From: an uncultured archaeon
Lineage (GTDB): Archaea > Thermoproteota > Nitrososphaeria > Nitrososphaerales > CALBXV01
Length of the DNA stretch: 23,447 nt
Reading direction: 5' to 3'
NCBI GenBank assembly: GCA_937890045.1
Contig: CALBXV010000041.1
Location: 1-23,447 of the forward strand
Positions 7,340-15,373 of this stretch are shown one piece after another. The position numbers and the translations under genes are program-made. The notes below the pieces were generated by a model. That model was given only the letters and a program-made list of their open reading frames with translations. It made no database searches and was not told where the DNA came from. Numbering within the stretch: the first letter of the stretch is position 1; the number at the start of each line of letters is the position of its first letter.

Positions 7340-8719
7340 CTACTTAATCTGTGAGAGAACAAATTTCCCTATTCTCTCGCCTGATTTTCTATCCAGCTTA
7401 AAGCACTGTTCTTTGATAATTTTTTTTCTTCCTTCTACGTCTATTGAAGGATCTTTAAGATACATGTTTAATAAAGATATTATTTCATCAAGCGAACGAG
7501 CAAGCCGTACCCCATCTGTCTTTATTATGTGTTGGTAATAGGTAAAAAATGGAGCATATAAAGATGCAACACTCTTGTGAAAAGGTATCTTCTCCCAACC
7601 ATCAAATACAATGTCAATAAATGGCTTGTCAAAGATGGCCCCTTCAATGCACATTGTAGAACGTGTTCCAATAATGACATCGCTATGAAATATTGAATCT
7701 CCTAAATGTTCCATATCATCTTTTAGAATTTCAGAAAAACTATTATTCCCTTTACCAAAAGTCGTTTTTGAATTATCGAACACAACATTTTCACTATATT
7801 TAACATTACCTTGAGTCATATCAGATGCAGGATGAGGACGTGCAAGTATAACAATATCATCTGGAAGTTCTTTTTTGACAATTGCCTGATCAAGCATATA
7901 AAGCACCTGCCATTCTGTAGGATTAAGATCGCCAACCGCGGCAAACAGAACTATTCTTTTTGATGGATTAATATCAAGCTTTTTGTAAAATTTTTCTTTT
8001 GAAATCCTTTTCGAGTTTATATAGTGGTCAAAATGCGGTACCCCGCTTACAAAAATATCTTTTTCCTTCATATGAAGAAGTCCCATTACCTGTTCTTTTA
8101 TTATATTATTATGAACAATCATCTTGTTCGGCAAAATACGATATGAATGTTTTACAAGCGTAACATTGTCCCACGATTCAATCATGCCGATACTCTTAAT
8201 ATTTCTCTTTTTTGTCTGACGCAAAAAGGCTCGTGCAGTCCTTAATGCCGCATTTGGCATAAAAAGAAGATCAGGATTATACCTATCAAAAAAAGAGGAA
8301 AAATGGCTACTTTTTACAAATTTATAGTCAAAGTACTGAAGTAACTTTTGAAGAAACGGCAGGCTTCCTATAATCCACAAAAAAAGTGCAGAAAAAATAT
8401 ATCTAAAAAATTTTCCTCTTTCCAAAAATAAGTCTCGCTTTCTTATAAACCTCGTATCGGGAGTATTTATATAAAAAAGAGAAATCCTACCGAAAATTTT
8501 ATCTAGTGCAGAGAAAAAAACAGGAGAATCGTTTATTCCCTCAAAAATTATATTTTCTTTTTTGAATTCTTTTATATACTCGTCAAGTTTGATATGTGGC
8601 ACAAAAATAATCAGTCGTACATCTGGTGCATTAGAAAGTGTCTTTAATGCATCAGTGCGAAGCGTATTTCTGGCTTGCCTGCGGCTGGTTATTGGAATGA
8701 ATATTGTTTTTTTATACAT
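7340..8719 (-). CDS. GT-B-type surface carbohydrate biosynthesis transferase, paralogue 2
   Basis: 459 residues, same family as the proteins at 1772-3172 and 12261-13580. Landmarks in order are ESWDN, a VHNNIIKEQ segment where others have WNExxKKEA, VSGVPHFDHY, ARPHP, then GTRSTMCIEGAIFDKPFIDIVFDG and a C-terminal CFKLDRKSGERIG. That C-terminal signature nearly matches the fragment at the right edge of the window. The N-terminal third contains an aromatic, hydrophobic stretch (FSALFLWIIGSLPFL) that may be a membrane-associating helix. It is the last gene of a four-gene leftward run and overlaps the preceding carbamoyltransferase by 8 bp. Transfer of a sugar or polyol phosphate to a lipid-linked glycan is likely; donor and acceptor are unknown. 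Confidence 0.74.
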   Translation of the reverse strand: MYKKTIFIPITSRRQARNTLRTDALKTLSNAPDVRLIIFVPHIKLDEYIKEFKKENIIFEGINDSPVFFSALDKIFGRISLFYINTPDTRFIRKRDLFLERGKFFRYIFSALFLWIIGSLPFLQKLLQYFDYKFVKSSHFSSFFDRYNPDLLFMPNAALRTARAFLRQTKKRNIKSIGMIESWDNVTLVKHSYRILPNKMIVHNNIIKEQVMGLLHMKEKDIFVSGVPHFDHYINSKRISKEKFYKKLDINPSKRIVLFAAVGDLNPTEWQVLYMLDQAIVKKELPDDIVILARPHPASDMTQGNVKYSENVVFDNSKTTFGKGNNSFSEILKDDMEHLGDSIFHSDVIIGTRSTMCIEGAIFDKPFIDIVFDGWEKIPFHKSVASLYAPFFTYYQHIIKTDGVRLARSLDEIISLLNMYLKDPSIDVEGRKKIIKEQCFKLDRKSGERIGKFVLSQIK

Positions 8720-10478
8720 CGCTCTTTTTCTTTATAATATAGTCACCTATTATAAGAAAATCCATCTTGGTCTTTAAGAATGTGTCCAGCGCATCTTTAG
8801 GCGTCTCTACAATCGGATCTCCTCCTAGGTTAAATGATGTATTTAGAATAAGCGGAACTCCCGTAAGATCATAAAATGAAGAAATAAGTTTGTGATACAT
8901 TTTATTATTCTTAGAAGTAACTGTCTGAATACGCGATGTGTCGTCCACATGGATAACTGATGGTATTTTATCTTTCTTATCTCCCTTTACTTCTGCGGCA
9001 ATAAGCATAAAAGGACTTTCTTCTTCAAACTCAAAATATTCAGAAAGGTTCTCTCTCAAAATTGATGTTGCAAAAGGTCTCCATCCTTCTCTGTGTTTCA
9101 CCTTCTCATTTAAAATATTCTTCATATCTTTATTTCTTGCATCGCAAAGTATTGAGCGATTTCCAAGTGCACGCGGTCCATACTCACTTCCTCCTTGGAA
9201 CCATCCTATTATGTTGTTATCTGCAATGAGTTTAGCGGTATCTTTTGATACATTATCGCTCTTATTGAAAATAATTCTGTTAATTTCTTTTTTAAGAGAT
9301 TGAATTATCTCATCTTCAGAATATTCTCTTCCAAGCGATGCACTCTTCATATTAAAGAATCTCAGTTGTTTTTTTATCATATGATAGCCATACAGCGCAC
9401 ATCCAAGAGGAATACCGGAATCGGAAGATCCCGGCTGAATAAAAATGTTTTTAAATCCAACTTTATCCAGAAAATTCTTATTAGCATCAATATTAAGACC
9501 TACTCCTCCGGATACACAAAGATTTTCGCTTCTTGTAATATTTTTAAGTTTTGTGCCAAGCCTGCATGCAACTTTCTCCAAAATCTTCTGCGCAGCGTAT
9601 GCAACTGAACTGTAATACTTATCAGGCAGTATATCTTTCTTTTCTCTTTTTGGTTTCGGAAGCTTAATTGGCGAGAAGATATCTGATTCGAAACTAGCAT
9701 TTTTATCTTGACCAAATAATTGTTTTTTAAATACTTTTTTTATTTGTCTTAATGTTTCTCTTGTTTTGCTTTTATGAGGAATCTCAATCCGACTGTTGCA
9801 TATTACATGCCCTTCTACTTCTTTGTACCAATTTTCCTCTGGAATTTGTTTTAAGACAGAATCATCCCCATAAGGCGCAAGTCCCATCATCTTGCCTTCA
9901 TTATACGGTCCGAATCCAAGATAAAAGCTTGAAAGAAAATCATAAAGCTTGCCGATGCTGAATGTATAGGGAAATACCTTGCCTTCCCTCAAGTGAGCCG
10001 TTTTCTGTATCTGATAGAATGTGTTTTCCTTGCCGTAATACAGCGTATCGGCTTCCGTGACATAAATACCGTGGTGTGTTTTAAACTTCTCACCAGCACC
10101 ATCGTATATAAGAATTGCGGATTCATCGAAAGGAGATACAAAAAATGCAGAAGCTGCATGAGCATCATGGTGATTTATAACATGAATTTCCGCATTCTTG
10201 AATTTGTCGCCAGTCTTTTCCAAAAAAATATCTTTCATCGGAAACCGTGACGAATGATCAACTTGATCTATGACAATAAGATTAACTTCTTTTGGTTTTA
10301 TATTAAGAGCATTGAGACAGTAATCAATAGATAATTCTGGAAATATACTGGGCGAATGCTTGACTCTGTTCAAACGCTCTTCTCCAATCGCAACAACTTC
10401 GCCATTTGATATGAGAGCAGCACCGGTATCATGTTTTACAATTTTAAGACCGAGTATGTTTAATTTATTTTTTTCCAT
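8712..10478 (-). CDS. Carbamoyltransferase (NodU/CmcH/TobZ family), tandem copy B
   Basis: 588 residues, full length for the family. The N-terminal Kae1/ASKHA-like domain has EERLNRVKH (33-41), HHDAHAASAF (103-112; H103 and H107 for metal) and D126 in YDGAGE; later landmarks are SGGVGLN and GGSEYGPRALG (about 429-439) leading into the C-terminal YrdC-like part with HREGWRPFA and LNTSFNLGGDP. Such enzymes make carbamoyl-adenylate from carbamoyl phosphate and ATP and pass the carbamoyl group to a hydroxyl, usually of a sugar. It sits 5 bp downstream of a clearly related carbamoyltransferase and overlaps the next gene by 8 bp, so all are probably co-transcribed. The acceptor is presumably a sugar of this glycan. 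All residues I could check are conserved, so it looks active. Confidence 0.92.
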   Translation of the reverse strand: MEKNKLNILGLKIVKHDTGAALISNGEVVAIGEERLNRVKHSPSIFPELSIDYCLNALNIKPKEVNLIVIDQVDHSSRFPMKDIFLEKTGDKFKNAEIHVINHHDAHAASAFFVSPFDESAILIYDGAGEKFKTHHGIYVTEADTLYYGKENTFYQIQKTAHLREGKVFPYTFSIGKLYDFLSSFYLGFGPYNEGKMMGLAPYGDDSVLKQIPEENWYKEVEGHVICNSRIEIPHKSKTRETLRQIKKVFKKQLFGQDKNASFESDIFSPIKLPKPKREKKDILPDKYYSSVAYAAQKILEKVACRLGTKLKNITRSENLCVSGGVGLNIDANKNFLDKVGFKNIFIQPGSSDSGIPLGCALYGYHMIKKQLRFFNMKSASLGREYSEDEIIQSLKKEINRIIFNKSDNVSKDTAKLIADNNIIGWFQGGSEYGPRALGNRSILCDARNKDMKNILNEKVKHREGWRPFATSILRENLSEYFEFEEESPFMLIAAEVKGDKKDKIPSVIHVDDTSRIQTVTSKNNKMYHKLISSFYDLTGVPLILNTSFNLGGDPIVETPKDALDTFLKTKMDFLIIGDYIIKKKSDV

Positions 10479-10483
10479 AATTT

Positions 10484-12232
10484 CTATTTTTTGACTATAT
10501 AATCACCTAAAATCAAATAATCTATACCTGTGCTTAAAAAACATTTGAGTGCGTCTTGAGGTGTTTCAATTATAGGATCTCCAGCTAGATTGAAAGAAGT
10601 ATTTAAAATTAGCGGAACATCCGTCAAACTATAAAATTCTTTAATTAAGTCATAATATATTCCATTATCTTGTCTTGTTACTGATTGAATGCGACATGTG
10701 CCGTTAACATGAACAAGTGACGGCATCTTTTGTTTTTTTTCTTCACGCACTTTAGGTACAAACAGCATAAAAGGACTGCCATGATCTTCAAACTCAAACC
10801 ACTCCTCTACTTTCTCTTCAAGTACTGATGCCGCAAAAGGTCTCCAGCCCTCTCTATGCTTTACTCTTTTGTTTACAATGTCCTTCATGTCATCTCTGCT
10901 TGCGTCACAAAGGATTGAACGATGTCCAAGTGCGCGGGGTCCGTATTCACTCCCGCCTTGGAACCATCCTATTATGTTGCCGTCTGCAATAAGTTTTGCA
11001 GTTTCTTTTGCAACATTTTCGGACTCATAAAATTCAATGCCTTCTGTTTTTTGAAGCTCCTTGATTATTTCATCCTCTTTATACCCTCTGCCCAGATAAG
11101 CATCCTTCATTATATAGTCTCTCTCATTGTCGGAAAATGAATAGTAGCCCCATAGCGCAGAGCCAAGTGGGATACCGGCATCAGAGGATGCAGGCTGGAT
11201 AAATAGGTTTTTGAATTTACCGTCCTCCAGAATTTTATTGTTTGAAACACCGTTTAGTGCACAACCTCCAGCAAGACATAGATTTTCAGATTGTGTAATG
11301 TCGTAAAGCCTGCGAGACATCTTTAAAAATATTTCTTCAATCAGTGCCTGTGCGACCGCCGCCATGTCACTATAATAATCCGCAGGAAGTTTCTGCTCTT
11401 TCCTACGCAATGGATGTGACAAATAGATTTTCTCAAAAAAATCACTATCTGAACTTTTTTTAGGATTATTAAAAATTCTTCGTTTTAATTTCCTTATGAG
11501 GTCTACAAATGAATAATGTTTTCTTTCAGAATTCGGAAAATTAATTTTTGCATTGCAGACAAAATCCCCATTAATTTCCTTATACCACTTGTCTCTCGGA
11601 ATATCTTCGAAGATTTTCTCTGCATCACCGTATGATGCAAGGCCCATTGTTTTTCCTTCATTGTATCTTCCCAAATTTAAAAACTTTCTTGTTACTGTGG
11701 CATACAGTTTGCCAATACCAATAGTGTTGGTAGATTTGAGTGTCTTGTGTATTAAATTTATATCATTTCCTTTTCCATAGTATAAAGAGTGGACTTCGGT
11801 ACCAGAACCAATATGTGAATGAATTTTCTCTCCCGTACCGTCAACTATCATTATCGCGGCTTCTTCAAAAGGTGAGCATAGAAACGCAGAAGCAGCATGT
11901 GAAAGATGATGATTTATTACTTTTATCTTTGCATTACTGAACTGATGTTTCTTATTATCTTCAAACATCTTTTTCATATCATATGTTTTTTTATCCCGAA
12001 TTTGGTCAATTACTATCAAATCTATGTCGTCATGACTTACTCCAGCTGCGTCAAGACAATAATCAATAGAAAGATAAGGAAACATATTCTTTGAGTGTTT
12101 TACTTTATTCAGTCGTTCTTCTGATATAGCAAAACAAGTGCCGTCCGTCACGATTGCTGCGCCTGTGTCATGCCCTACTATCTTAAGTCCTAGGATATTT
12201 AATTTTTTATCACTGGTATTATTTTTGTTCAT
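10484..12232 (-). CDS. Carbamoyltransferase (NodU/CmcH/TobZ family), tandem copy A
   Basis: 582 residues from ATG 12232-12230. An in-frame ATG at 12313 would add 27 residues and overlap the upstream gene by 53 bp; the shorter start is preferred because the neighbour begins equivalently (MEKNKLNILGLK versus MNKNNTSDKKLNILGLK). No clear Shine-Dalgarno precedes either ATG. Family motifs are EERLNKVKH (38-46), HHLSHAASAF (108-117; H108/H112), D131 in VDGTGE, AGGCALN, GGSEYGPRALG (about 426-436), HREGWRPFA and LNTSFNLAGDP. It is strongly similar to the next gene along the whole length, so the two arose by duplication. It follows a GT-B transferase with a 28-bp gap. It should carbamoylate a hydroxyl on a sugar; two copies suggest two positions or two substrates. 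Confidence 0.92.
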   Translation of the reverse strand: MNKNNTSDKKLNILGLKIVGHDTGAAIVTDGTCFAISEERLNKVKHSKNMFPYLSIDYCLDAAGVSHDDIDLIVIDQIRDKKTYDMKKMFEDNKKHQFSNAKIKVINHHLSHAASAFLCSPFEEAAIMIVDGTGEKIHSHIGSGTEVHSLYYGKGNDINLIHKTLKSTNTIGIGKLYATVTRKFLNLGRYNEGKTMGLASYGDAEKIFEDIPRDKWYKEINGDFVCNAKINFPNSERKHYSFVDLIRKLKRRIFNNPKKSSDSDFFEKIYLSHPLRRKEQKLPADYYSDMAAVAQALIEEIFLKMSRRLYDITQSENLCLAGGCALNGVSNNKILEDGKFKNLFIQPASSDAGIPLGSALWGYYSFSDNERDYIMKDAYLGRGYKEDEIIKELQKTEGIEFYESENVAKETAKLIADGNIIGWFQGGSEYGPRALGHRSILCDASRDDMKDIVNKRVKHREGWRPFAASVLEEKVEEWFEFEDHGSPFMLFVPKVREEKKQKMPSLVHVNGTCRIQSVTRQDNGIYYDLIKEFYSLTDVPLILNTSFNLAGDPIIETPQDALKCFLSTGIDYLILGDYIVKK

Positions 12233-12260
12233 TTTTACTATTATACTGAGAACAACTTTC

Positions 12261-13580
12261 TTAATTACATTTATCAAGAAAATCAACTGATTTCTTGTAT
12301 GATAATCCGTCATTAAATTTTATAAGCATATCAAACATCTTTTTTCTGTTTATCAAATCAATAGATAAATCATTTAAATACATATTTATATATTTCATTA
12401 CCTCATCTATATTATGTGCAACACGCACTGCACCTACATCTACAATAGGTTTATAGTGCTCATAATCAACAACAGGAACTATATTACTCTTTTTGAAATT
12501 TAAATTGATGATTGGCATATTTACATTACATGCCCATGTATCAAGTGTCATTGTTGAAGCCCTATTTATACCAAGGTCACAGAATTTTAATATTTTCTTA
12601 ACATTAAGTCTATCGTTATCATCAAGCTCTATTTGCCAACCTTTTCTTGAGACATCCTGTCTGATTTTCCCAGCAGATTCTACATATACATTTTCATCTT
12701 CTCCAAACTCAGCATATCTAGATATTCTGTCAATTGGATGTATACGAATATACATATTTACATCAAGATTTTTTACAATTCTTGCAATATTTATATACAA
12801 ATCAGGATCTACATCAGTAGCAGTGGCAATGAGTATTGTTTTTTTATTAGGATCTAATCCCTTACTTCTTAGAAATTCTTCTCTTGTGCCTAAATCTTCT
12901 TTTTTGAAAAAGTAATCAAATCTTATAATACCAGACACAAAAGTTTCATCTCTTTTATATTTATGTATTTCAATAGCTTCTTTTTTTATTATCTCATTCC
13001 AACATATTATATAATCTGTCTTCCTAAGTGCTCGTGCGTATATAGTAAGATTATCCCAAGAGAAATATGTTGCAACACTTGGTATATTAAATTTCTTTGC
13101 ACAAATTATTGCCCACGCCTCCATAAAAGAAAGTCCTGGTGTAGTTGTTAAGATTATACTAGGATTATATTTATCAATATACTGCTTAAATATTTTTGTA
13201 TGAGGTACAAATATTTTCTCTAGCAAGAAAAAAAAATCTGGACCAAAAAAATTCCTAGGAAGAAATTTTGCAATTCTTTTTAAAAAATTCTTACGCCAAT
13301 CATTTTGTTTATATCGTAGATGTCTAGTTCTAACACCCACAAAATTGTCAAATCTTCTTATTAAACTTTTTCTTAGCAATTCTTCAAAAAGAGTCCAAAA
13401 TTTCCCCATTTTAATGGGAAACTTCACATAAATTATATTATCAGATTGATAGTGTGTATCATCTATATCGTGTAAAAATATTACAACCTTATACTTACTA
13501 GAAAGATATTTTATATAATCTCCCCTTAATAGGTCTGATATATATGCACGATTATGTATAAATAGAAAAACTGTTTTCAT
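12261..13580 (-). CDS. GT-B-type surface carbohydrate biosynthesis transferase, paralogue 3
   Basis: 439 residues. The signature order of the local family is clear: FSWDNLT, CWNEIIKKEAIEI, VSGIIRFDYF, YIRIHPID, NRASTMTLDTW followed by MPIINLNF, and a degenerate C-terminal motif (KFNDGLSYKKS) in place of CxKxDGKxGERI. No signal peptide or clear membrane segment. It is the first gene of a leftward group with the two carbamoyltransferases and paralogue 2. The 91 bp upstream hold the terminator of the preceding radical SAM gene and presumably a promoter, though no convincing -35/-10 pair stands out. Visibly AT-rich in its third quarter compared with the plus-strand cassette, which could mean a different origin. 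Probably transfers a nucleotide-activated sugar or polyol phosphate; substrate unknown. Confidence 0.74.
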   Translation of the reverse strand: MKTVFLFIHNRAYISDLLRGDYIKYLSSKYKVVIFLHDIDDTHYQSDNIIYVKFPIKMGKFWTLFEELLRKSLIRRFDNFVGVRTRHLRYKQNDWRKNFLKRIAKFLPRNFFGPDFFFLLEKIFVPHTKIFKQYIDKYNPSIILTTTPGLSFMEAWAIICAKKFNIPSVATYFSWDNLTIYARALRKTDYIICWNEIIKKEAIEIHKYKRDETFVSGIIRFDYFFKKEDLGTREEFLRSKGLDPNKKTILIATATDVDPDLYINIARIVKNLDVNMYIRIHPIDRISRYAEFGEDENVYVESAGKIRQDVSRKGWQIELDDNDRLNVKKILKFCDLGINRASTMTLDTWACNVNMPIINLNFKKSNIVPVVDYEHYKPIVDVGAVRVAHNIDEVMKYINMYLNDLSIDLINRKKMFDMLIKFNDGLSYKKSVDFLDKCN

Positions 13581-13650
13581 AATGAAAAAATAGTACCACG
13601 CGTACTTATACTATGAAAACTTAATAAATAACTAAAAAGTAACGTGAAAT

Positions 13651-13682
13651 AAAAAACCCCACAACTAGTAACTAGTGTGGGG
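13651..13682 (-). terminator. Terminator overlapping the stop codon of the 506-residue radical SAM gene
   Basis: On the minus strand, CCCCACACTAG (13682-13672), loop TTA, then CTAGTTGTGGGG (13668-13657, one bulged T) and TTTTTT (13656-13651). The TAG stop (13674-13672) is the last codon of the 5' arm, so the final codons of the gene form half the hairpin. Confidence 0.85.
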
Positions 13683-15192
13683 TACAGGCTGTGAAATCAT
13701 TAAATTCTTCTCTAAGTACCTGCCACTTAGAATTATCTCCTAAAAGAAGTCTCTCTTCTGCTTCATCTATTTCACACCAACGATTCTTTGGGAACCTTAC
13801 TCTCATTACAAAGGTCTGTTGCATAATGCCAATTAATCTACTTGAAAATTGAGGCATATCCAGTGGTGAATCCTCGTACTGCCCAGCACAGACTATATCG
13901 TCCTTCATAAATCCTTCTTTTACACACAAATCCCTAAGTGGGGTTCCATAAAATGGAGAGAATACCGAGCATCCTGCATCATCTGGATTCATTTGACGAT
14001 TAAGCTCAATGGTATCCAATACAAGCTCTGGTGTCTCATAGGGCATACCAATCATATTAAATGTATGAAATGGTATATCTAAATCATGAAGAATCTTTGC
14101 AGCATAAATATACTTTTCATTACTGCATTTTTTTCCTAGAACTTTTCTGCGGAATTCCTCATTACCCTGCTCAATACCAATAGCAACCCTATCTAATCCA
14201 ATATCTTTCAATTTGACAAAAATCTTATGGTCCATAGTTTCAGGACGAGTCTGTATCCAAAATGGTAATTTTATTTCAGAATACATCTCACAAAATATAT
14301 TGAATTCCTTTTTTGGCATTGCAAGAAATGTGTCAGCCCAGAAAAAAATATACTCTGCACCAAAGTTATCTCTGTAATGTAATATCTCTTCTCGTACTTT
14401 CTCCATAGATTTTCTTCTAAAGAAGCTCTCGCCAGTCTGGTTTTTGTATATCTTATGCAGTGATGGAGAATTACAGTAAGTGCATTGATACGGACAACCT
14501 CTCTCTGTCTCAACAGAAAACAGTTTGTAAAGTTTAGCACCTTCTCTTCCATCCATAGGACGATAATGCCTTCTTTCATCAAATATTCCTACATCGTAAT
14601 CAGTTGGGTTGTTGTCTATGCGCACTGGTGAACCTAATGGATTTTTTATAACTTTTCCATTGTCTTTTATCCAAAGACCTTGAATATTTTTATAATCTAA
14701 TCCATCTCTCATCCTGCTACATAAATCAAGAAGCATTTCTTCTCCTTCACCTACGCATAGCATATCCACTTCTTTAAACTTTATGACTACTTCTGGGGCA
14801 GAAGTAGCAAATACTCCACCCAAGATTACTGGTGCATGTTTTTCATCAATATTCTTGAGAAGAAATTCTGCTATCAAGAAAGTACTCTCTGTTGTCGTCA
14901 CAGCTATTAAATTTGGATTGAATTCTTTAATCTTTTTATTAAGATCTCCGATTATATCAACCCTATCATCATATGACATCTCACGATCGGCTTTCTTTTC
15001 TGTCATAAATTCCTGACGTTTTTCTTCGCTGTAGCCAATACCAATATCTGGTATTTCATATCCCGTTGAATCAAATACATCCGTAATAAAGCCATTATTT
15101 TTCAATATTCTTGAAAAAAGCGTTATATTAGGCGGTACTTGACCTCTTTTACGTATATTCGGATATATAAACAAAATTTTAAAATCTAACAT
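13672..15192 (-). CDS. Radical SAM protein with N-terminal B12-binding-like domain (class B type), 506 aa
   Basis: Residues 1-160 look like a cobalamin-binding Rossmann domain: a KILFIYPN start, LIAVTT at about 95-100, VILGGVFAT at 122-130 and the VGEGEEML segment at 148-154. The classic DxHxxG that ligates cobalt is not seen, so cofactor use is uncertain. The radical SAM core carries ERGCPYQCTYC, with C233, C237 and C240 for the 4Fe-4S cluster, followed by RPETMD and IGIEQGNEE typical of the TIM-barrel part, and GMPYETPE. Such proteins methylate, rearrange or couple unactivated carbons on lipids, sugars or natural products. AAGGAGG lies about 6 bp before the ATG. It appears monocistronic: 169 bp upstream, terminator at its own stop. 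Substrate unknown; glycan or lipid-carrier modification is inferred from location. Confidence 0.86.
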   Translation of the reverse strand: MLDFKILFIYPNIRKRGQVPPNITLFSRILKNNGFITDVFDSTGYEIPDIGIGYSEEKRQEFMTEKKADREMSYDDRVDIIGDLNKKIKEFNPNLIAVTTTESTFLIAEFLLKNIDEKHAPVILGGVFATSAPEVVIKFKEVDMLCVGEGEEMLLDLCSRMRDGLDYKNIQGLWIKDNGKVIKNPLGSPVRIDNNPTDYDVGIFDERRHYRPMDGREGAKLYKLFSVETERGCPYQCTYCNSPSLHKIYKNQTGESFFRRKSMEKVREEILHYRDNFGAEYIFFWADTFLAMPKKEFNIFCEMYSEIKLPFWIQTRPETMDHKIFVKLKDIGLDRVAIGIEQGNEEFRRKVLGKKCSNEKYIYAAKILHDLDIPFHTFNMIGMPYETPELVLDTIELNRQMNPDDAGCSVFSPFYGTPLRDLCVKEGFMKDDIVCAGQYEDSPLDMPQFSSRLIGIMQQTFVMRVRFPKNRWCEIDEAEERLLLGDNSKWQVLREEFNDFTACTPH

Positions 15193-15361
15193 TTCTTTCC
15201 TCCTTCAAAGGTTCCATTCTTATCTTAAATTTTCAAATATCAAAACTGCTATATTCTTTAACATAAATTTACAAATAAGTAAAAAGCAGCATCTCTAAGT
15301 ATGGTAACTTAAACTAAATAAATTAAGTTCCTTAGTAGAAATAAAACCCCAGTTTAGTTAA
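15193..15361. other. Intergenic leader between the two radical SAM genes
   Basis: 169 bp, AT-rich, no supportable gene. It holds the terminator of the 673-residue protein gene at its right end and must hold the promoter for the 506-residue gene; candidate boxes are too weak to place. A good Shine-Dalgarno (AAGGAGG) lies just upstream of the ATG at 15192. Confidence 0.6.
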
Positions 15362-15373
15362 CTAAACTGGGGT
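15341..15373 (-). terminator. Terminator overlapping the stop codon of the 673-residue radical SAM gene
   Basis: On the minus strand, ACCCCAGTTTAG (15373-15362), loop TTAA, perfect complementary arm CTAAACTGGGGT (15357-15346), then TTTAT. The full 28 bp is a perfect palindrome. The TAG stop (15364-15362) is the last codon of the 5' arm. Confidence 0.85.

Noticed and set aside
12233..12313. ATG at 12313 adding 27 residues to carbamoyltransferase copy A
   Set aside because: It would overlap the upstream gene by 53 bp, and the tandem paralogue begins at the position equivalent to the shorter start.
12493..12915. 140-codon plus-strand open frame opposite the GT-B gene
   Set aside because: Low-complexity, Ser/Phe/Leu-rich antisense shadow with no recognisable domain; the minus-strand frame has clear family motifs. 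The same applies to the open frames opposite NeuB (3806-4129), the SDR (5495-5848) and the carbamoyltransferases (8938-9303).
13588..13604. AGTAC-CACGC-GTACT inverted repeat upstream of the 439-aa GT-B gene
   Set aside because: Arms of only 5 bp; no reason to prefer it over chance.
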